From the IMG/VR virus record IMGVR_UViG_3300042556_003686, positions 1 to 30,722 of that record: 30,722 nt of DNA; one strand, given 5' to 3'. This DNA is from a virus. This document shows positions 22,365 to 29,706 of this stretch, in pieces. The notes beneath the pieces are model-generated. The model did not search any database, was not told the DNA's origin, and worked only from the letters and a program-made list of their open reading frames with translations. Every line of letters begins with the position of its first letter. Position 1 is the stretch's first letter. Position numbers and translations under genes: made by a program.

Positions 22365-25355
22365 TCAGTCACCATAAAAATCGATCTTGGCCACCAAGGC
22401 CAGCACGGTGAGCGGAAGTGGCTGGTTTTGTCGCACCATGACTTGGAGGTTGCGGTCATGGTCGGACGCGGTGACCACCTCGGTGTCGCCGGTGAAGACC
22501 GGCGGCGAGGCGTCCATCGGGTCGGGGAAATCGCGGTTGTAGAGGTATTGCCACGTCTGGCCTTGGTCGGTGGAGACTTCTCCGCCCAGGCTTTTTTGCA
22601 GGGCCAAGACCATGCGGTGAATGCGCTTGAAGCGTCCCCGGCTGGTGCCGTCCGCCATGTTGTTGATGTCAATGGTCATCGGCTGGAGGGTCGAGGTGAA
22701 GGGCAGGCCGGCCAGCACGGTGGTGCGGGCCTTGTCCAAGGTGATCTGGCCGCCGGCCACGGTCTTGGGGGTTTCCACCGATCCATTGGCCAGCACGTCC
22801 ACGGTGCGCCCGTTGAGGTGCGAGAGGCCGGACATGGTGGCGTTCGCCGTTCCCGAATAGCGAACAGCGCAATCGAGGTACCACCAGTTGGCCTTGTCCG
22901 CGGCCTCGAAGGTTTCCCGGCTCTGGGTGTAGAAGCGTTCGATGAAGCGTTGGTTGCCGCGCTTGACGGCCAGCCAGACCTCGTCGGTGCCGTTGAGGCC
23001 GTAGATCGTGGCCACTGACTCAAATTGCCCGTCAGTTGTATGCCGGTGCCATCCCACCACATTCTGGTCGCGTTCGTAGGTCATGCCGATCAGCTGGCCA
23101 TCGCCCTTGACCGCCCAGTAAATGGCGTCCGTCTGCTGCTGGTAGGACCGCTCGACAATTTCCCCAGAGGTGACGTGTTCGGCCAAGACGGTCAGATCCG
23201 GGGCCACCCACCCGTCCTTGTCGAGCACGTAGACCAGTTCGCGCACCTTGCGCCCTTGGCGCTGCACGAAAAGCAGCACGTCATTGATCGTGGCCGCGGG
23301 CAGATACTTCGATCCGTAGGACGATTGCTTTTGGGCCGTGACATTGCTCGGGGTGATCCCCTCGTCGGTCGAGGCCCCAAGGGTCCATTCATTGCCACTG
23401 GTGCCGATGAGCAGCTTGTCCTGGCTCTCCATCCACATGAGTCGGTTGGCTTCCTTGGCCGAAAGGGTAAGGAAAAGACCGCCGTCATTGTTCGTGGTCA
23501 GACGTAAATTCTGAAAATCATCCACCACGCTGGCCCAGATGGAAAGAGGCCGGCGCTCGGTGCCGCCGTAGTAAATGCGGCTCTGGTGCAGAGTCACGGT
23601 GCGCGGGAATCCTTGGTGCGTGCTCCATGCGCCCTCGCTCCAGATCTTGGTCGCGGTGGTCTTGGCCACGGGGTTGACCACGTTGACCGTGACTTGGGTC
23701 GGGCTGGTGAATCCGGTGACCTTGACTACGCCGTAGACGCGGGAATCCGCAGCCTCGAGGCGGGCAATGCGCGTGCCGAAATTGATCGGGGTCCAGTATT
23801 TGTTATTGGCCGGCGTAAAATCGACCGGCTCCCAGTATTCAAAATTGCTCGGGCGGAAGTTTTGCAATTCCCAGTATTCGGGATTGTCTGGTGAATAATT
23901 TTGCAGTTCCGCTTTGCCGATTTCGTACAACGCCTTGATATCTTCGGTCGTTGTGGTCATCAGTTGGATGTCGTTGTTTTGCCTGTGCTGAACCCATCCC
24001 AAAGACATTGAGGAGATGGCAAGCCCCCTCCAATACGTTCCCGTTCCCTGTCCGTAGACGCGATTAGAAATGACTTGGAAATTGCCACCAGGCAGGTCAT
24101 GGACGGTTTCCGTCCAAGCCGGCAGTACATATATTTCTTTGTCCCGAGTGTAAGCGTGCTGCGTCGATGCGCCGGTGTTTCCTGTATTTCTGGCGAGCGC
24201 AACGTGATTGCTGTTGTGGGCTTGAACGCATTTGTAAGTTCGTTCGTTGTATTTGACCAAATCACCCACTTGATAAGTTTTGTTCTGCCAATCCCAGTTG
24301 GTCGTGGTGTTGTTGTGCGCCTTGGTGCATTTGTAGGTCCGCGTGTTCCACGTGACCAAATTGTCCACGGCATAATTTCCGGCAAACTCGCTCCAAGCGG
24401 GCGCGGTGGAATTATGTCCCAGCACGCACTTGTAGACGTTGTTCTCATAGGTCACCACGGTATCGAGCGCGTAATTGGTGTTGGTGGCCCAAGCCGATCC
24501 GGTCACGTAGTTGGAAATGGCCAAGCGGAGTAGCACCTCGCGCTCGGTCTTGCCGCTCGAGGTGATGTTCCGCTCGGCAGAGCCTTTGTAAGATCGAATG
24601 ACCTGCCAGGTGGCCCCGTTGTCTTCGCTTTGCTCGATGTTGATGATGGCGGACCAGACGCCCGAGGTGGAAAATTCCCAATCGCCAAAGACGTTGAGGT
24701 TGGTGCTGTTGGCATTGCCGTCGATATTGCGCTCGGTGAAGACAGCCTCGAGCGCATGGCCCAGCTGCCAGTAGCTTCCCACGTGGCCGGCGTTGAAGAT
24801 CCCGGTGGACGCGGTCAGCGTGCGGTTGTTCCCCGTGAGGTGGCTACAGGCCAGCGTGGTGTCGGTCAGATTCTCATCGAGTAGCGCCGGCCAATCCCAC
24901 GCCACCTCGGTCAACGTCCAGTTGGTGTCCGCCAAGCGGGAGAGCTTATGCGGAGCCACGTCCGGGTGGACGAGGTACATGATGTCGTTGATCTGGACAA
25001 ACTGCACTTCGCGCAATTGCGTTTCGGTGTAAGGGCTGGCCACTTCGACCGGATTGCCGCCGGAAAGGACCTGCACGCCATTGGACCAGAAGCGCAGGTA
25101 TTGGTGCCCCATCTCGATGACAAAGCGCGTGGTGGTGGAAAAGTTAAACCCGATCAGCCGGCATCGGAGGTTGTTGAATTTCGGGCTGCCCAAGTATTCG
25201 GTCCCGGGGCGGCGGATGACCCCGCCGTAAGGCAGGATGATAAAATTTTCGAGGGTCGAGCAGCCGTTGCGGTATTTCTCCACGTCACTCCGCGCCCCCA
25301 TGTAGGGGGACAATTCGCCGGCGTTGAACGAATTGATGAGGGCCGAGACAGGCAT
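22365..25355 (-). CDS. tail tubular protein B (gp12-like nozzle), 996 aa, with CBM-type repeats
   Basis: The N-terminus SALINSFNAGELSPYMGARS with NFIILPYGGVIRRPGTEYLG is characteristic of T7 gp12-type tail nozzles. Later motifs such as NEWTLGASTDEGITPSNV and SSYGSKYLPAATINDVLLFV also fit. It is about 200 residues longer than T7 gp12 (794). Part of the extra length is a run of three similar units at about residues 284-376. Their cores are YALDTVVTYENNVYKC, YAVDNLVTWNTRTYKC and YQVGDLVKYNERTYKC, each followed by a His-Asn. These look like CBM5/12 (chitin-binding type 3) modules. The nozzle probably both conducts DNA and touches surface polysaccharide. It starts 1 nt after the gatekeeper stop codon. 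Confidence 0.9.
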   Translation of the reverse strand: MPVSALINSFNAGELSPYMGARSDVEKYRNGCSTLENFIILPYGGVIRRPGTEYLGSPKFNNLRCRLIGFNFSTTTRFVIEMGHQYLRFWSNGVQVLSGGNPVEVASPYTETQLREVQFVQINDIMYLVHPDVAPHKLSRLADTNWTLTEVAWDWPALLDENLTDTTLACSHLTGNNRTLTASTGIFNAGHVGSYWQLGHALEAVFTERNIDGNANSTNLNVFGDWEFSTSGVWSAIINIEQSEDNGATWQVIRSYKGSAERNITSSGKTEREVLLRLAISNYVTGSAWATNTNYALDTVVTYENNVYKCVLGHNSTAPAWSEFAGNYAVDNLVTWNTRTYKCTKAHNNTTTNWDWQNKTYQVGDLVKYNERTYKCVQAHNSNHVALARNTGNTGASTQHAYTRDKEIYVLPAWTETVHDLPGGNFQVISNRVYGQGTGTYWRGLAISSMSLGWVQHRQNNDIQLMTTTTEDIKALYEIGKAELQNYSPDNPEYWELQNFRPSNFEYWEPVDFTPANNKYWTPINFGTRIARLEAADSRVYGVVKVTGFTSPTQVTVNVVNPVAKTTATKIWSEGAWSTHQGFPRTVTLHQSRIYYGGTERRPLSIWASVVDDFQNLRLTTNNDGGLFLTLSAKEANRLMWMESQDKLLIGTSGNEWTLGASTDEGITPSNVTAQKQSSYGSKYLPAATINDVLLFVQRQGRKVRELVYVLDKDGWVAPDLTVLAEHVTSGEIVERSYQQQTDAIYWAVKGDGQLIGMTYERDQNVVGWHRHTTDGQFESVATIYGLNGTDEVWLAVKRGNQRFIERFYTQSRETFEAADKANWWYLDCAVRYSGTANATMSGLSHLNGRTVDVLANGSVETPKTVAGGQITLDKARTTVLAGLPFTSTLQPMTIDINNMADGTSRGRFKRIHRMVLALQKSLGGEVSTDQGQTWQYLYNRDFPDPMDASPPVFTGDTEVVTASDHDRNLQVMVRQNQPLPLTVLALVAKIDFYGD

Positions 25356-25356
25356 T

Positions 25357-25956
25357 TTAGAATCCCCCGCTCACGCGGCTCTTGACCAGGTCGCTGTCCA
25401 CCCAGGCCATGCGGCGTTTGTCGCGTTGCTGGAAAACATCGGAGAGGCGGGCCTTGGGTCCGGTCACCTTGTCATACTCCTGCATGAGCGCGGTGGGCTG
25501 GTCGAAGCGTCCGGTCAAGGGGGCGCACAGCTTGGCCGCCAGCTTGAGCGAGAGGGCCTCGCTAAAGAGCGCGGGGTAAAACGTGGTGTCGGTCACGCGG
25601 GCGATGTAGCGCACCTCGGCCTTCTCGGCATCGGTGAGCAGGCGGTTGCCCTCGATGTGCCAAGGGTCGCGCACCTTGCCCAGATCATAGCCGTTCAATT
25701 GGAGAAGGCGCAGGTTGTCGGTGGGCAGCTGGTAAGCGTAGAGCCACTCGAAGTCTGGCGGCGTGGCCAGCTGGGCGAGCACGGCGCGTTTGCTGGCAAA
25801 GTTCCAAGGGTGGCTGGCCAGCACCTCGTCGCGGGTCGATTCGTAGAAGCGGTTGGCAAACTGGGCCTGCTTGGTCGAATCAGTCAAGGCCATGACCGGA
25901 CTAATGCCGAGGCGACCCAGGGCATCATTGACAATATCGGTTTCGGAGGCGGCCAT
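25357..25956 (-). CDS. tail tubular protein A (gp11-like gatekeeper), 199 aa
   Basis: The protein opens with ASETDIVNDALGRLGISPVM and continues with RFYESTRDEVLASHPWNFAS, a pattern typical of podovirus gp11-type tail tubular A proteins that bind under the portal. Its length (199) is nearly that of T7 gp11 (196). It is followed directly by the nozzle gene, as in T7. The stretch between it and the next gene (25957-26022) has a C-rich run after its start region but no gene; no Shine-Dalgarno precedes the ATG at 25954-25956. Confidence 0.9.
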   Translation of the reverse strand: MAASETDIVNDALGRLGISPVMALTDSTKQAQFANRFYESTRDEVLASHPWNFASKRAVLAQLATPPDFEWLYAYQLPTDNLRLLQLNGYDLGKVRDPWHIEGNRLLTDAEKAEVRYIARVTDTTFYPALFSEALSLKLAAKLCAPLTGRFDQPTALMQEYDKVTGPKARLSDVFQQRDKRRMAWVDSDLVKSRVSGGF

Positions 25957-26022
25957 AAAAGAAAGGGGGGCAGACTATTGGAGCCGGTCTGCCAGCGGTT
26001 GTGTGAGCTACCAATCCATCGC

Positions 26023-26217
26023 TTACGGAAGCGCGTTGATGGCTGTTTCCACCGTGGTGGTGGTGGCACCTTCCCGGATTTTGGCCAGGTAGGTGTTTAG
26101 GGCCGACAGCTGTGCCACGGAAAACGTCACAATAGTGGACGTGTTTCCGCCAAGCACATCGGACAACGACTCCGTGCGACCACGATCAACACGTTGTTGT
26201 GTTAATTTGATGGTCAT
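26023..26217 (-). CDS. small protein between capsid and gatekeeper, 64 aa
   Basis: This 64-residue protein starts MTIKLTQQRVDRGRTESLSD and ends ATTTTVETAINALP. The middle FSVAQLSALNTYLAKIREG is a plausible amphipathic helix. Its ATG is 6 nt after the capsid stop, and the gap TAATCCGTT echoes the end of the dispersed repeat (CTAATCC). The position between major capsid and tail tubular A is where some phages encode head decoration or head-completion proteins. No family is recognised. Confidence 0.6.
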   Translation of the reverse strand: MTIKLTQQRVDRGRTESLSDVLGGNTSTIVTFSVAQLSALNTYLAKIREGATTTTVETAINALP

Positions 26218-26223
26218 AACGGA

Positions 26224-27123
26224 TTAGGCTTCGGAGCAGGCGATTTCGACCACCTTCTTCTCTTCCATGCGGGTTGCGCCGATGGAAGCGGTGGTGCGGA
26301 TCTGCAAGCTGTGGCTGCGGTCCGGGCGGATGTCCACGTGGACACGGCGTCCGGCATCGGTCATGCGGAGTCCGCTCTTCACGTAAGCAACCACGTTGCG
26401 GCGGCTGTTGGCGAAGGCGAAGAACGCCTTGTTGACCACGCGGAACCGGAAACCCAGGAAGGTGTCCAGCTGGCCGGCCACCAGAGCCTTCACCGTGTTG
26501 TAATCGGCGGAGGTGACTTCGGTGGTGCGGAGCAGGTCCTGCATTTGCCGGGGACTGACCGCGATGATACGCGGGTCATCCTCGTCCACGTCCGCGTCAT
26601 CCAAGATGAACTTGGCTTGGCGCAGCTTGGCGATGGTGAGGCCACTGGTCGCGGCAGAACCGCTCTCGACAAAGTCGTGGGCGATTTTCTGGCCGGCGGG
26701 AAGGACCGTGTTGGTCGTTCCGGTGGCTCCGGTGGAGGCCGTGCCGATAGCCGCGGCGAGGATGATCTCGTCGCACTTGCGGGCAAAAGCCATGGCGTGG
26801 TTGGTCACCAACTCGCTCTGCGGGAGCGAAACTTCGCCCAGCAGTTCGGCATCCCACTCATCGAGGAGGTCAGCCTTCTCGTATTGCAGGGGGCGCAGCC
26901 AGCGTTGGGCCATCGCCGTGTCGGTGAGGTTGGTGGTTTGAGCACGCGCAGTGATCTGCGTCATGTTGACGCTGGCCATCTGATTGTACTTTTTCTCTTT
27001 TCCTTGAACGCGGTCGATGACCACGAATTCGCGGAGTTTGGAGAGTTTTTGCTGAACCAAGAAATTCCAGTTACTGGAAAACTCGGTTGTGAAAAACTCG
27101 GGGATCTGGGTAATAGCAGACAT
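26224..27123 (-). CDS. major capsid protein, 299 aa
   Basis: The protein opens ITQIPEFFTTEFSSNWNFLV with QQKLSKLREFVVIDR, typical of a podovirus phage-capsid family with an HK97-like fold. It includes the P-domain-like ISPRQ segment (AVSPRQMQDLLRTTEV) and a C-terminal strand with FRFRVVNKAFFAF. There is a strong Shine-Dalgarno (AAAGGAG, 7 nt before the ATG), the best in the window, as expected for the most abundant virion protein. It follows a long structured leader (27124-27329). No cleaved N-terminal delta domain or in-frame protease is apparent; a separate scaffold gene lies upstream. Confidence 0.88.
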   Translation of the reverse strand: MSAITQIPEFFTTEFSSNWNFLVQQKLSKLREFVVIDRVQGKEKKYNQMASVNMTQITARAQTTNLTDTAMAQRWLRPLQYEKADLLDEWDAELLGEVSLPQSELVTNHAMAFARKCDEIILAAAIGTASTGATGTTNTVLPAGQKIAHDFVESGSAATSGLTIAKLRQAKFILDDADVDEDDPRIIAVSPRQMQDLLRTTEVTSADYNTVKALVAGQLDTFLGFRFRVVNKAFFAFANSRRNVVAYVKSGLRMTDAGRRVHVDIRPDRSHSLQIRTTASIGATRMEEKKVVEIACSEA

Positions 27124-27130
27124 GATGTTT

Positions 27131-27137
27131 CTCCTTT
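27131..27137 (-). promoter_or_regulatory. strong ribosome-binding site of the capsid gene
   Basis: AAAGGAG (CTCCTTT on the plus strand) lies 7 nt upstream of the capsid ATG. Most other late genes rely on ATGA overlaps or lack an obvious Shine-Dalgarno, so this site probably drives higher capsid output. Confidence 0.75.
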
Positions 27138-27140
27138 GGT

Positions 27141-27158
27141 TTTTCGACTAACCCCGCG
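27141..27158 (-). repeat. dispersed 13-bp repeat, near copy 5
   Basis: TTTTCGACTAACCCCGCG differs from the consensus at one base (T to C). In the sense direction it reads CGCGGGGTTAGTCGAAAA and lies just ahead of the capsid ribosome-binding site. A small hairpin (CCGC-GTTG-GCGG) follows on the plus strand. Confidence 0.75.
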
Positions 27159-27286
27159 TTGGCGGTGTCGGTCGGGTTTTTGGTTTTCTGTCCCTCGGCC
27201 TACCGGATTGTCTGCACAGTGCAGGTCCCGGCCTGTTGGGTTTGCCGCGGGCAGGCTCACCAAGGAGTTGTCTGCTCTCGTACTAC
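27159..27286 (-). promoter_or_regulatory. structured leader between two repeat copies, upstream of capsid
   Basis: About 130 bp without a gene are bounded by two same-orientation copies of the 13-bp repeat. The minus strand can form several hairpins: GCCTG...CAGGC, the tight CTGCAC-T-GTGCAG, and GGCC...GGCC around them. No intrinsic terminator with a U tract is evident. It could be a processed or stabilised capsid leader, or the decayed remains of another RNA gene like the tRNA next to copy 7. Confidence 0.35.
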
Positions 27287-27307
27287 CTTTCGACTAATCC
27301 CGCGCAG
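27287..27307 (-). repeat. dispersed 13-bp repeat, copy 6 (extended form)
   Basis: CTTTCGACTAATCCCGCGCAG; the 13-bp core is exact and the extension CGCGCAG is shared with copy 7. Next to it CCGCG-CAGCAA-CGCGG forms a hairpin. It lies between the membrane gene ending at 27330 and the structured leader. Confidence 0.85.
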
Positions 27308-27329
27308 CAACGCGGTCAAAAAGAAATTT

Positions 27330-27485
27330 CTATTTCGAGCCGAAAACGCAAATGTAGAGGAAGCCTATATTCCCGAGGCTGTATCCGGCGAAGGCGATGG
27401 ACATTCCGATCTGGCCCTGTTTGTAGAATCCTATCGAGGTGGCAATATAACAGGCCGTGCAGATAAGCAGCGGGACGGTGGTCAT
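27330..27485 (-). CDS. small two-span membrane protein, 51 aa
   Basis: The ATG at 27483-27485 overlaps the stop of the HEXXH gene (ATGA), which decides this start. The 51 residues have two hydrophobic segments separated by KQGQ: VPLLICTACYIATSIGF and MSIAFAGYSLGNIGFLYICV. It is the last gene before the capsid leader and belongs to the scaffold-capsid cassette. There is no known structural role for such a protein between scaffold and capsid. Its function is unknown. Confidence 0.6.
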   Translation of the reverse strand: MTTVPLLICTACYIATSIGFYKQGQIGMSIAFAGYSLGNIGFLYICVFGSK

Positions 27486-27793
27486 GCCGGCTTGTGGTGG
27501 CCGATGGTGATTTGGCCCTGGCACTGCTTGCCGGTAAACTTGGCCACCGCGGAGCAGATGCGTTCCAGTTCGAGGATGGGTTCCTCGGCCACGTGGGGCA
27601 GGACCACGTGGGCAATCTCATGCACGATGATGCCGAGGCCATTGGCCGCCACGGCGCGGGGATCGAGGTAGACTGTCCGGGTTTCGTAGTCAGCCATGCC
27701 CTCCAGGCACTCGCGGGCCGGCGGACGCATGATCTTCACGCGCCACCAAGACCCATCGTATTTGAAGCGCATGGTGGGGACACGGGCGGCCAT
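27482..27793 (-). CDS. zincin-like protein with HEXXH motif, 103 aa
   Basis: The ATG at 27791-27793 lies 4 nt after the stop of the winged-helix gene, favouring it over an upstream in-frame start within that gene. Residues 53-66 (LGIIVHEIAHVVLP) contain the HEXXH zinc motif His58-Glu59-x-x-His62, followed by Glu residues (HVAEEPILELE) that could supply the third ligand. It resembles small SprT/ImmA-like metalloproteases of phages. Being between scaffold and capsid genes, it may process a virion or host protein, but it is far from known prohead protease folds. A target is not visible. Confidence 0.65.
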   Translation of the reverse strand: MAARVPTMRFKYDGSWWRVKIMRPPARECLEGMADYETRTVYLDPRAVAANGLGIIVHEIAHVVLPHVAEEPILELERICSAVAKFTGKQCQGQITIGHHKPA

Positions 27794-27797
27794 GGCG

Positions 27798-28049
27798 TTA
27801 CTCCATTTTCTGGCGGTAGTGCGGGACCGAATAGACCCCGCGCTTGGGTGTCGGGACGTGAAATGTTTTGCGCTCAATGCGTCCGGCTTTGACCGCTTTG
27901 TTCAAACTGATCCGCATGTAGTCCACCGATCTGCCCACGGCCTCGGCAATCTCGGGCACGGTGTGCCATCCGGCGGGCACATGGTCCGCGGGACGTTGCA
28001 GGTTGATGGCCGCTTTCCACGCGGCGGCGTTGATCATTTCCGCGGTCAT
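27798..28049 (-). CDS. small winged-helix/HTH protein, 83 aa
   Basis: The start at 28047-28049 overlaps the stop of the phosphoesterase gene as TATGA. The 83 residues include GWHTVPEIAEAVGRSVDYMR, then LNKAVKAGRIERKTF and a wing-like GVYSVPHYRQK. This is a winged-helix layout: recognition helix around SVDYMRISLNKA, then a basic strand. It may regulate late genes or pack with a virion enzyme; a DNA-binding protein within the head-gene cassette is unusual. An overlapping long frame that continues upstream in another frame of the phosphoesterase is a shadow and was rejected. Confidence 0.65.
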   Translation of the reverse strand: MTAEMINAAAWKAAINLQRPADHVPAGWHTVPEIAEAVGRSVDYMRISLNKAVKAGRIERKTFHVPTPKRGVYSVPHYRQKME

Positions 28050-28840
28050 AGGTTTGTGATGACCGGCGGCGGCGGGTTGAAGGTGAAGTTGTGGACGTGA
28101 GGCAGGGTCCCCTCCTCCAAGCCACGCCAATCGAGCACGATGACGCTGGGACGCGGAATGGCGTCCGGCACCACCTTCTTCCCGTGGCGGGTGAGGAATT
28201 GCCATCCTCCGGTCACGGCGAGCATGCCGGCCCCGTCCGTATACCAACCGCCACAATGGCGATGGGCGCGGAGGTAAACACTCGGCACGGGATGACCGGA
28301 CCGGATGCAGTTGAGGCGGGCATTGCCCAAGTTGATGCTCATGGCGCTGGCCTCGAGGTAGGCTCGGCTGGTGGCCGGCATGTGATGGGTCGCGTTGCAG
28401 AGCGTGCCGTTGATGGTGAATAGCCAATGGTCGCGGGCCTCGCCGGCCCCGAGAAGGTTGGCCAGGTAGTCCTCGACGTTGTGCGTGTGGCATTCGGTGC
28501 CGCGGGTGATCAAGATCTTGGCTGCTTTTTCCGCGTAGCCTTTCAAGGCCGCGGCGGCCATCCGGCAATGGTCTTCGATCAAGGTGGCCACCACCTCGGG
28601 GGACCTGTGATGGATGCCCTCGGTTGCATCGCCATTGCACAAAAGGACGTAGGGATCATCGCCGGCCAAGTCGAAGACCCGCCGCATGCCCTCCTGCCAT
28701 TTGTCCCACAGCCACTCTTGGTGGTAGTTGGAACCAAAGCCCACCGTGTTGCCGTAATGCGTTTCCACATCCGGCGCGAGCAGGCCCACCGTGCTGCCAC
28801 AGTGCAGGTCGCTGACCACCACCAAGAGTTGGGGTTTCAT
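28046..28840 (-). CDS. calcineurin-like metallophosphoesterase, 264 aa
   Basis: Motifs of the two-metal phosphoesterase family appear in order: VSDLHCGS (Asp11, His13), CNGDATEG (Asp71), RGTECH (113-118, in the place of the usual Gly-Asn-His-Glu), ATHHM (His152/His153) and RAHRH (His193, His195). Metal ligands are thus mostly present, but the standard Asn-His of motif III is replaced by Thr-Glu, so the substrate may differ. Such enzymes hydrolyse phosphomonoesters or diesters of nucleic acids or nucleotides. It starts with ATG overlapping the scaffold stop (ATGA) and is therefore made together with head proteins. Role could be nucleotide metabolism, DNA processing during packaging, or inactivating a host defence signal; sequence alone cannot choose. 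Confidence 0.8.
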   Translation of the reverse strand: MKPQLLVVVSDLHCGSTVGLLAPDVETHYGNTVGFGSNYHQEWLWDKWQEGMRRVFDLAGDDPYVLLCNGDATEGIHHRSPEVVATLIEDHCRMAAAALKGYAEKAAKILITRGTECHTHNVEDYLANLLGAGEARDHWLFTINGTLCNATHHMPATSRAYLEASAMSINLGNARLNCIRSGHPVPSVYLRAHRHCGGWYTDGAGMLAVTGGWQFLTRHGKKVVPDAIPRPSVIVLDWRGLEEGTLPHVHNFTFNPPPPVITNL

Positions 28841-29673
28841 CGTTGGGAGAGGTAGGAGCGGACTTGGCGGACCACGTCTTCGTCACCTTCCTGGTAACGG
28901 CGGTGGAGCGGGTTCTCCGGGTTGGCAATGATGTCCAGAGCGCGATCCTTGCCCACTTGCATGGGGCTGGCGTTGGCACTGACCAGTTTGTCTTCCGCGA
29001 TTTGCTCCGCGGCCCAGACGGCCAGCTTGACCATGGCCGGATCAGCAAAGCCACGGGCGGTCGGATCGATGCCCGCGGTGATGGCGGCCCGCTTGGCCAA
29101 GTCGAGCTTCTCGCCAAACTTGTCGCCGTATTCGCTTTGCAGCTGCTCTTTGCCGGCTTGCAGCTGTTGGATGACCATTTGCTCGCTGGCTTGCGCCATG
29201 GCCTGCACTTGCCCGATTTGCAAGGCAGCCAGTTCCTTCATGGCCGCCGGCGGGATGTTGTGCTTGTGGGCCAATTGCGCGGCCTGCTTGGCCATGGCCT
29301 CGTCAAACTGCACGCCCTCGGGCAGGGCCTCGGGCTTGAGGCTCTTCAAGTAATCGTCCGGGCTTTCCGGCACGCCCAGGGCCTTGCGGAATTCCGCGAT
29401 TTCCTCGGGCTTGCTCTTCTCGTTGGGCACCAGAACCGATTGGCTCTTCCGGCCCAGGATCTCCTGCATGCCGCGGTAGCTTTTGGCCAGGGCTTGGTAA
29501 TCGGCTTGGCCTTCGCGCCAGAAGTTGTCGGGGAGCCATTCCGGCTTCTCCGCGGGTGCCGCGGGAGCGGATGGCTCGGAAGACGGGCTGGCCTCGAGCA
29601 GGCTGGTGACGGGTGCAGTTTCGGACGCCGGCGTGATGGCGGCGTCCCCGGCGGGTGCTGTGGATGTGTCCAT
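28837..29673 (-). CDS. capsid scaffolding (gp9-like) protein, 278 aa
   Basis: The N-terminal 45 residues are Ala/Pro/Ser-rich (SLLEASPSSEPSAPAAPAEK), then EWLPDNFWREGQADYQALAK. A helical body with KPEEIAEFRKALGVPESPDD follows, an acidic, coiled central segment, and a C-terminal helical end (EDVVRQVRSYLSQR). This is typical of podovirus scaffold proteins, which are acidic and contain PxxFW and KxxEEIAExRKALGVP motifs. It lies upstream of the capsid, as in T7, but separated from it by an inserted cassette of four non-structural-looking genes. A copy of the 13-bp repeat lies 12 nt upstream of the ATG. No clear Shine-Dalgarno is visible. Confidence 0.85.
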   Translation of the reverse strand: MDTSTAPAGDAAITPASETAPVTSLLEASPSSEPSAPAAPAEKPEWLPDNFWREGQADYQALAKSYRGMQEILGRKSQSVLVPNEKSKPEEIAEFRKALGVPESPDDYLKSLKPEALPEGVQFDEAMAKQAAQLAHKHNIPPAAMKELAALQIGQVQAMAQASEQMVIQQLQAGKEQLQSEYGDKFGEKLDLAKRAAITAGIDPTARGFADPAMVKLAVWAAEQIAEDKLVSANASPMQVGKDRALDIIANPENPLHRRYQEGDEDVVRQVRSYLSQR

Positions 29674-29684
29674 AAATTGGTTGG

Positions 29685-29705
29685 TTTTCGACTAATCCCG
29701 CGCAG
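29685..29705 (-). repeat. dispersed 13-bp repeat, copy 7 (extended form)
   Basis: TTTTCGACTAATCCCGCGCAG; exact core, and the same CGCGCAG extension as copy 6. It lies between the 3' end of the tRNA and the scaffold ATG, so it could lie at a processing or transcription junction. Confidence 0.85.
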
Positions 29706-29706
29706 G

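Noticed and set aside
27798-28640. Long alternative-frame gene over the phosphoesterase
   Set aside because: Its upstream part is an Arg/Pro/His-rich shadow of the phosphoesterase; only the last 83 codons after ATG 28047-28049 look real.
3921-29705. Dispersed word as a T7-type RNA polymerase promoter (it shares CGACT with the T7 promoter)
   Set aside because: It occurs in both orientations to transcription and lacks a GGG start; no phage RNA polymerase is in the window.
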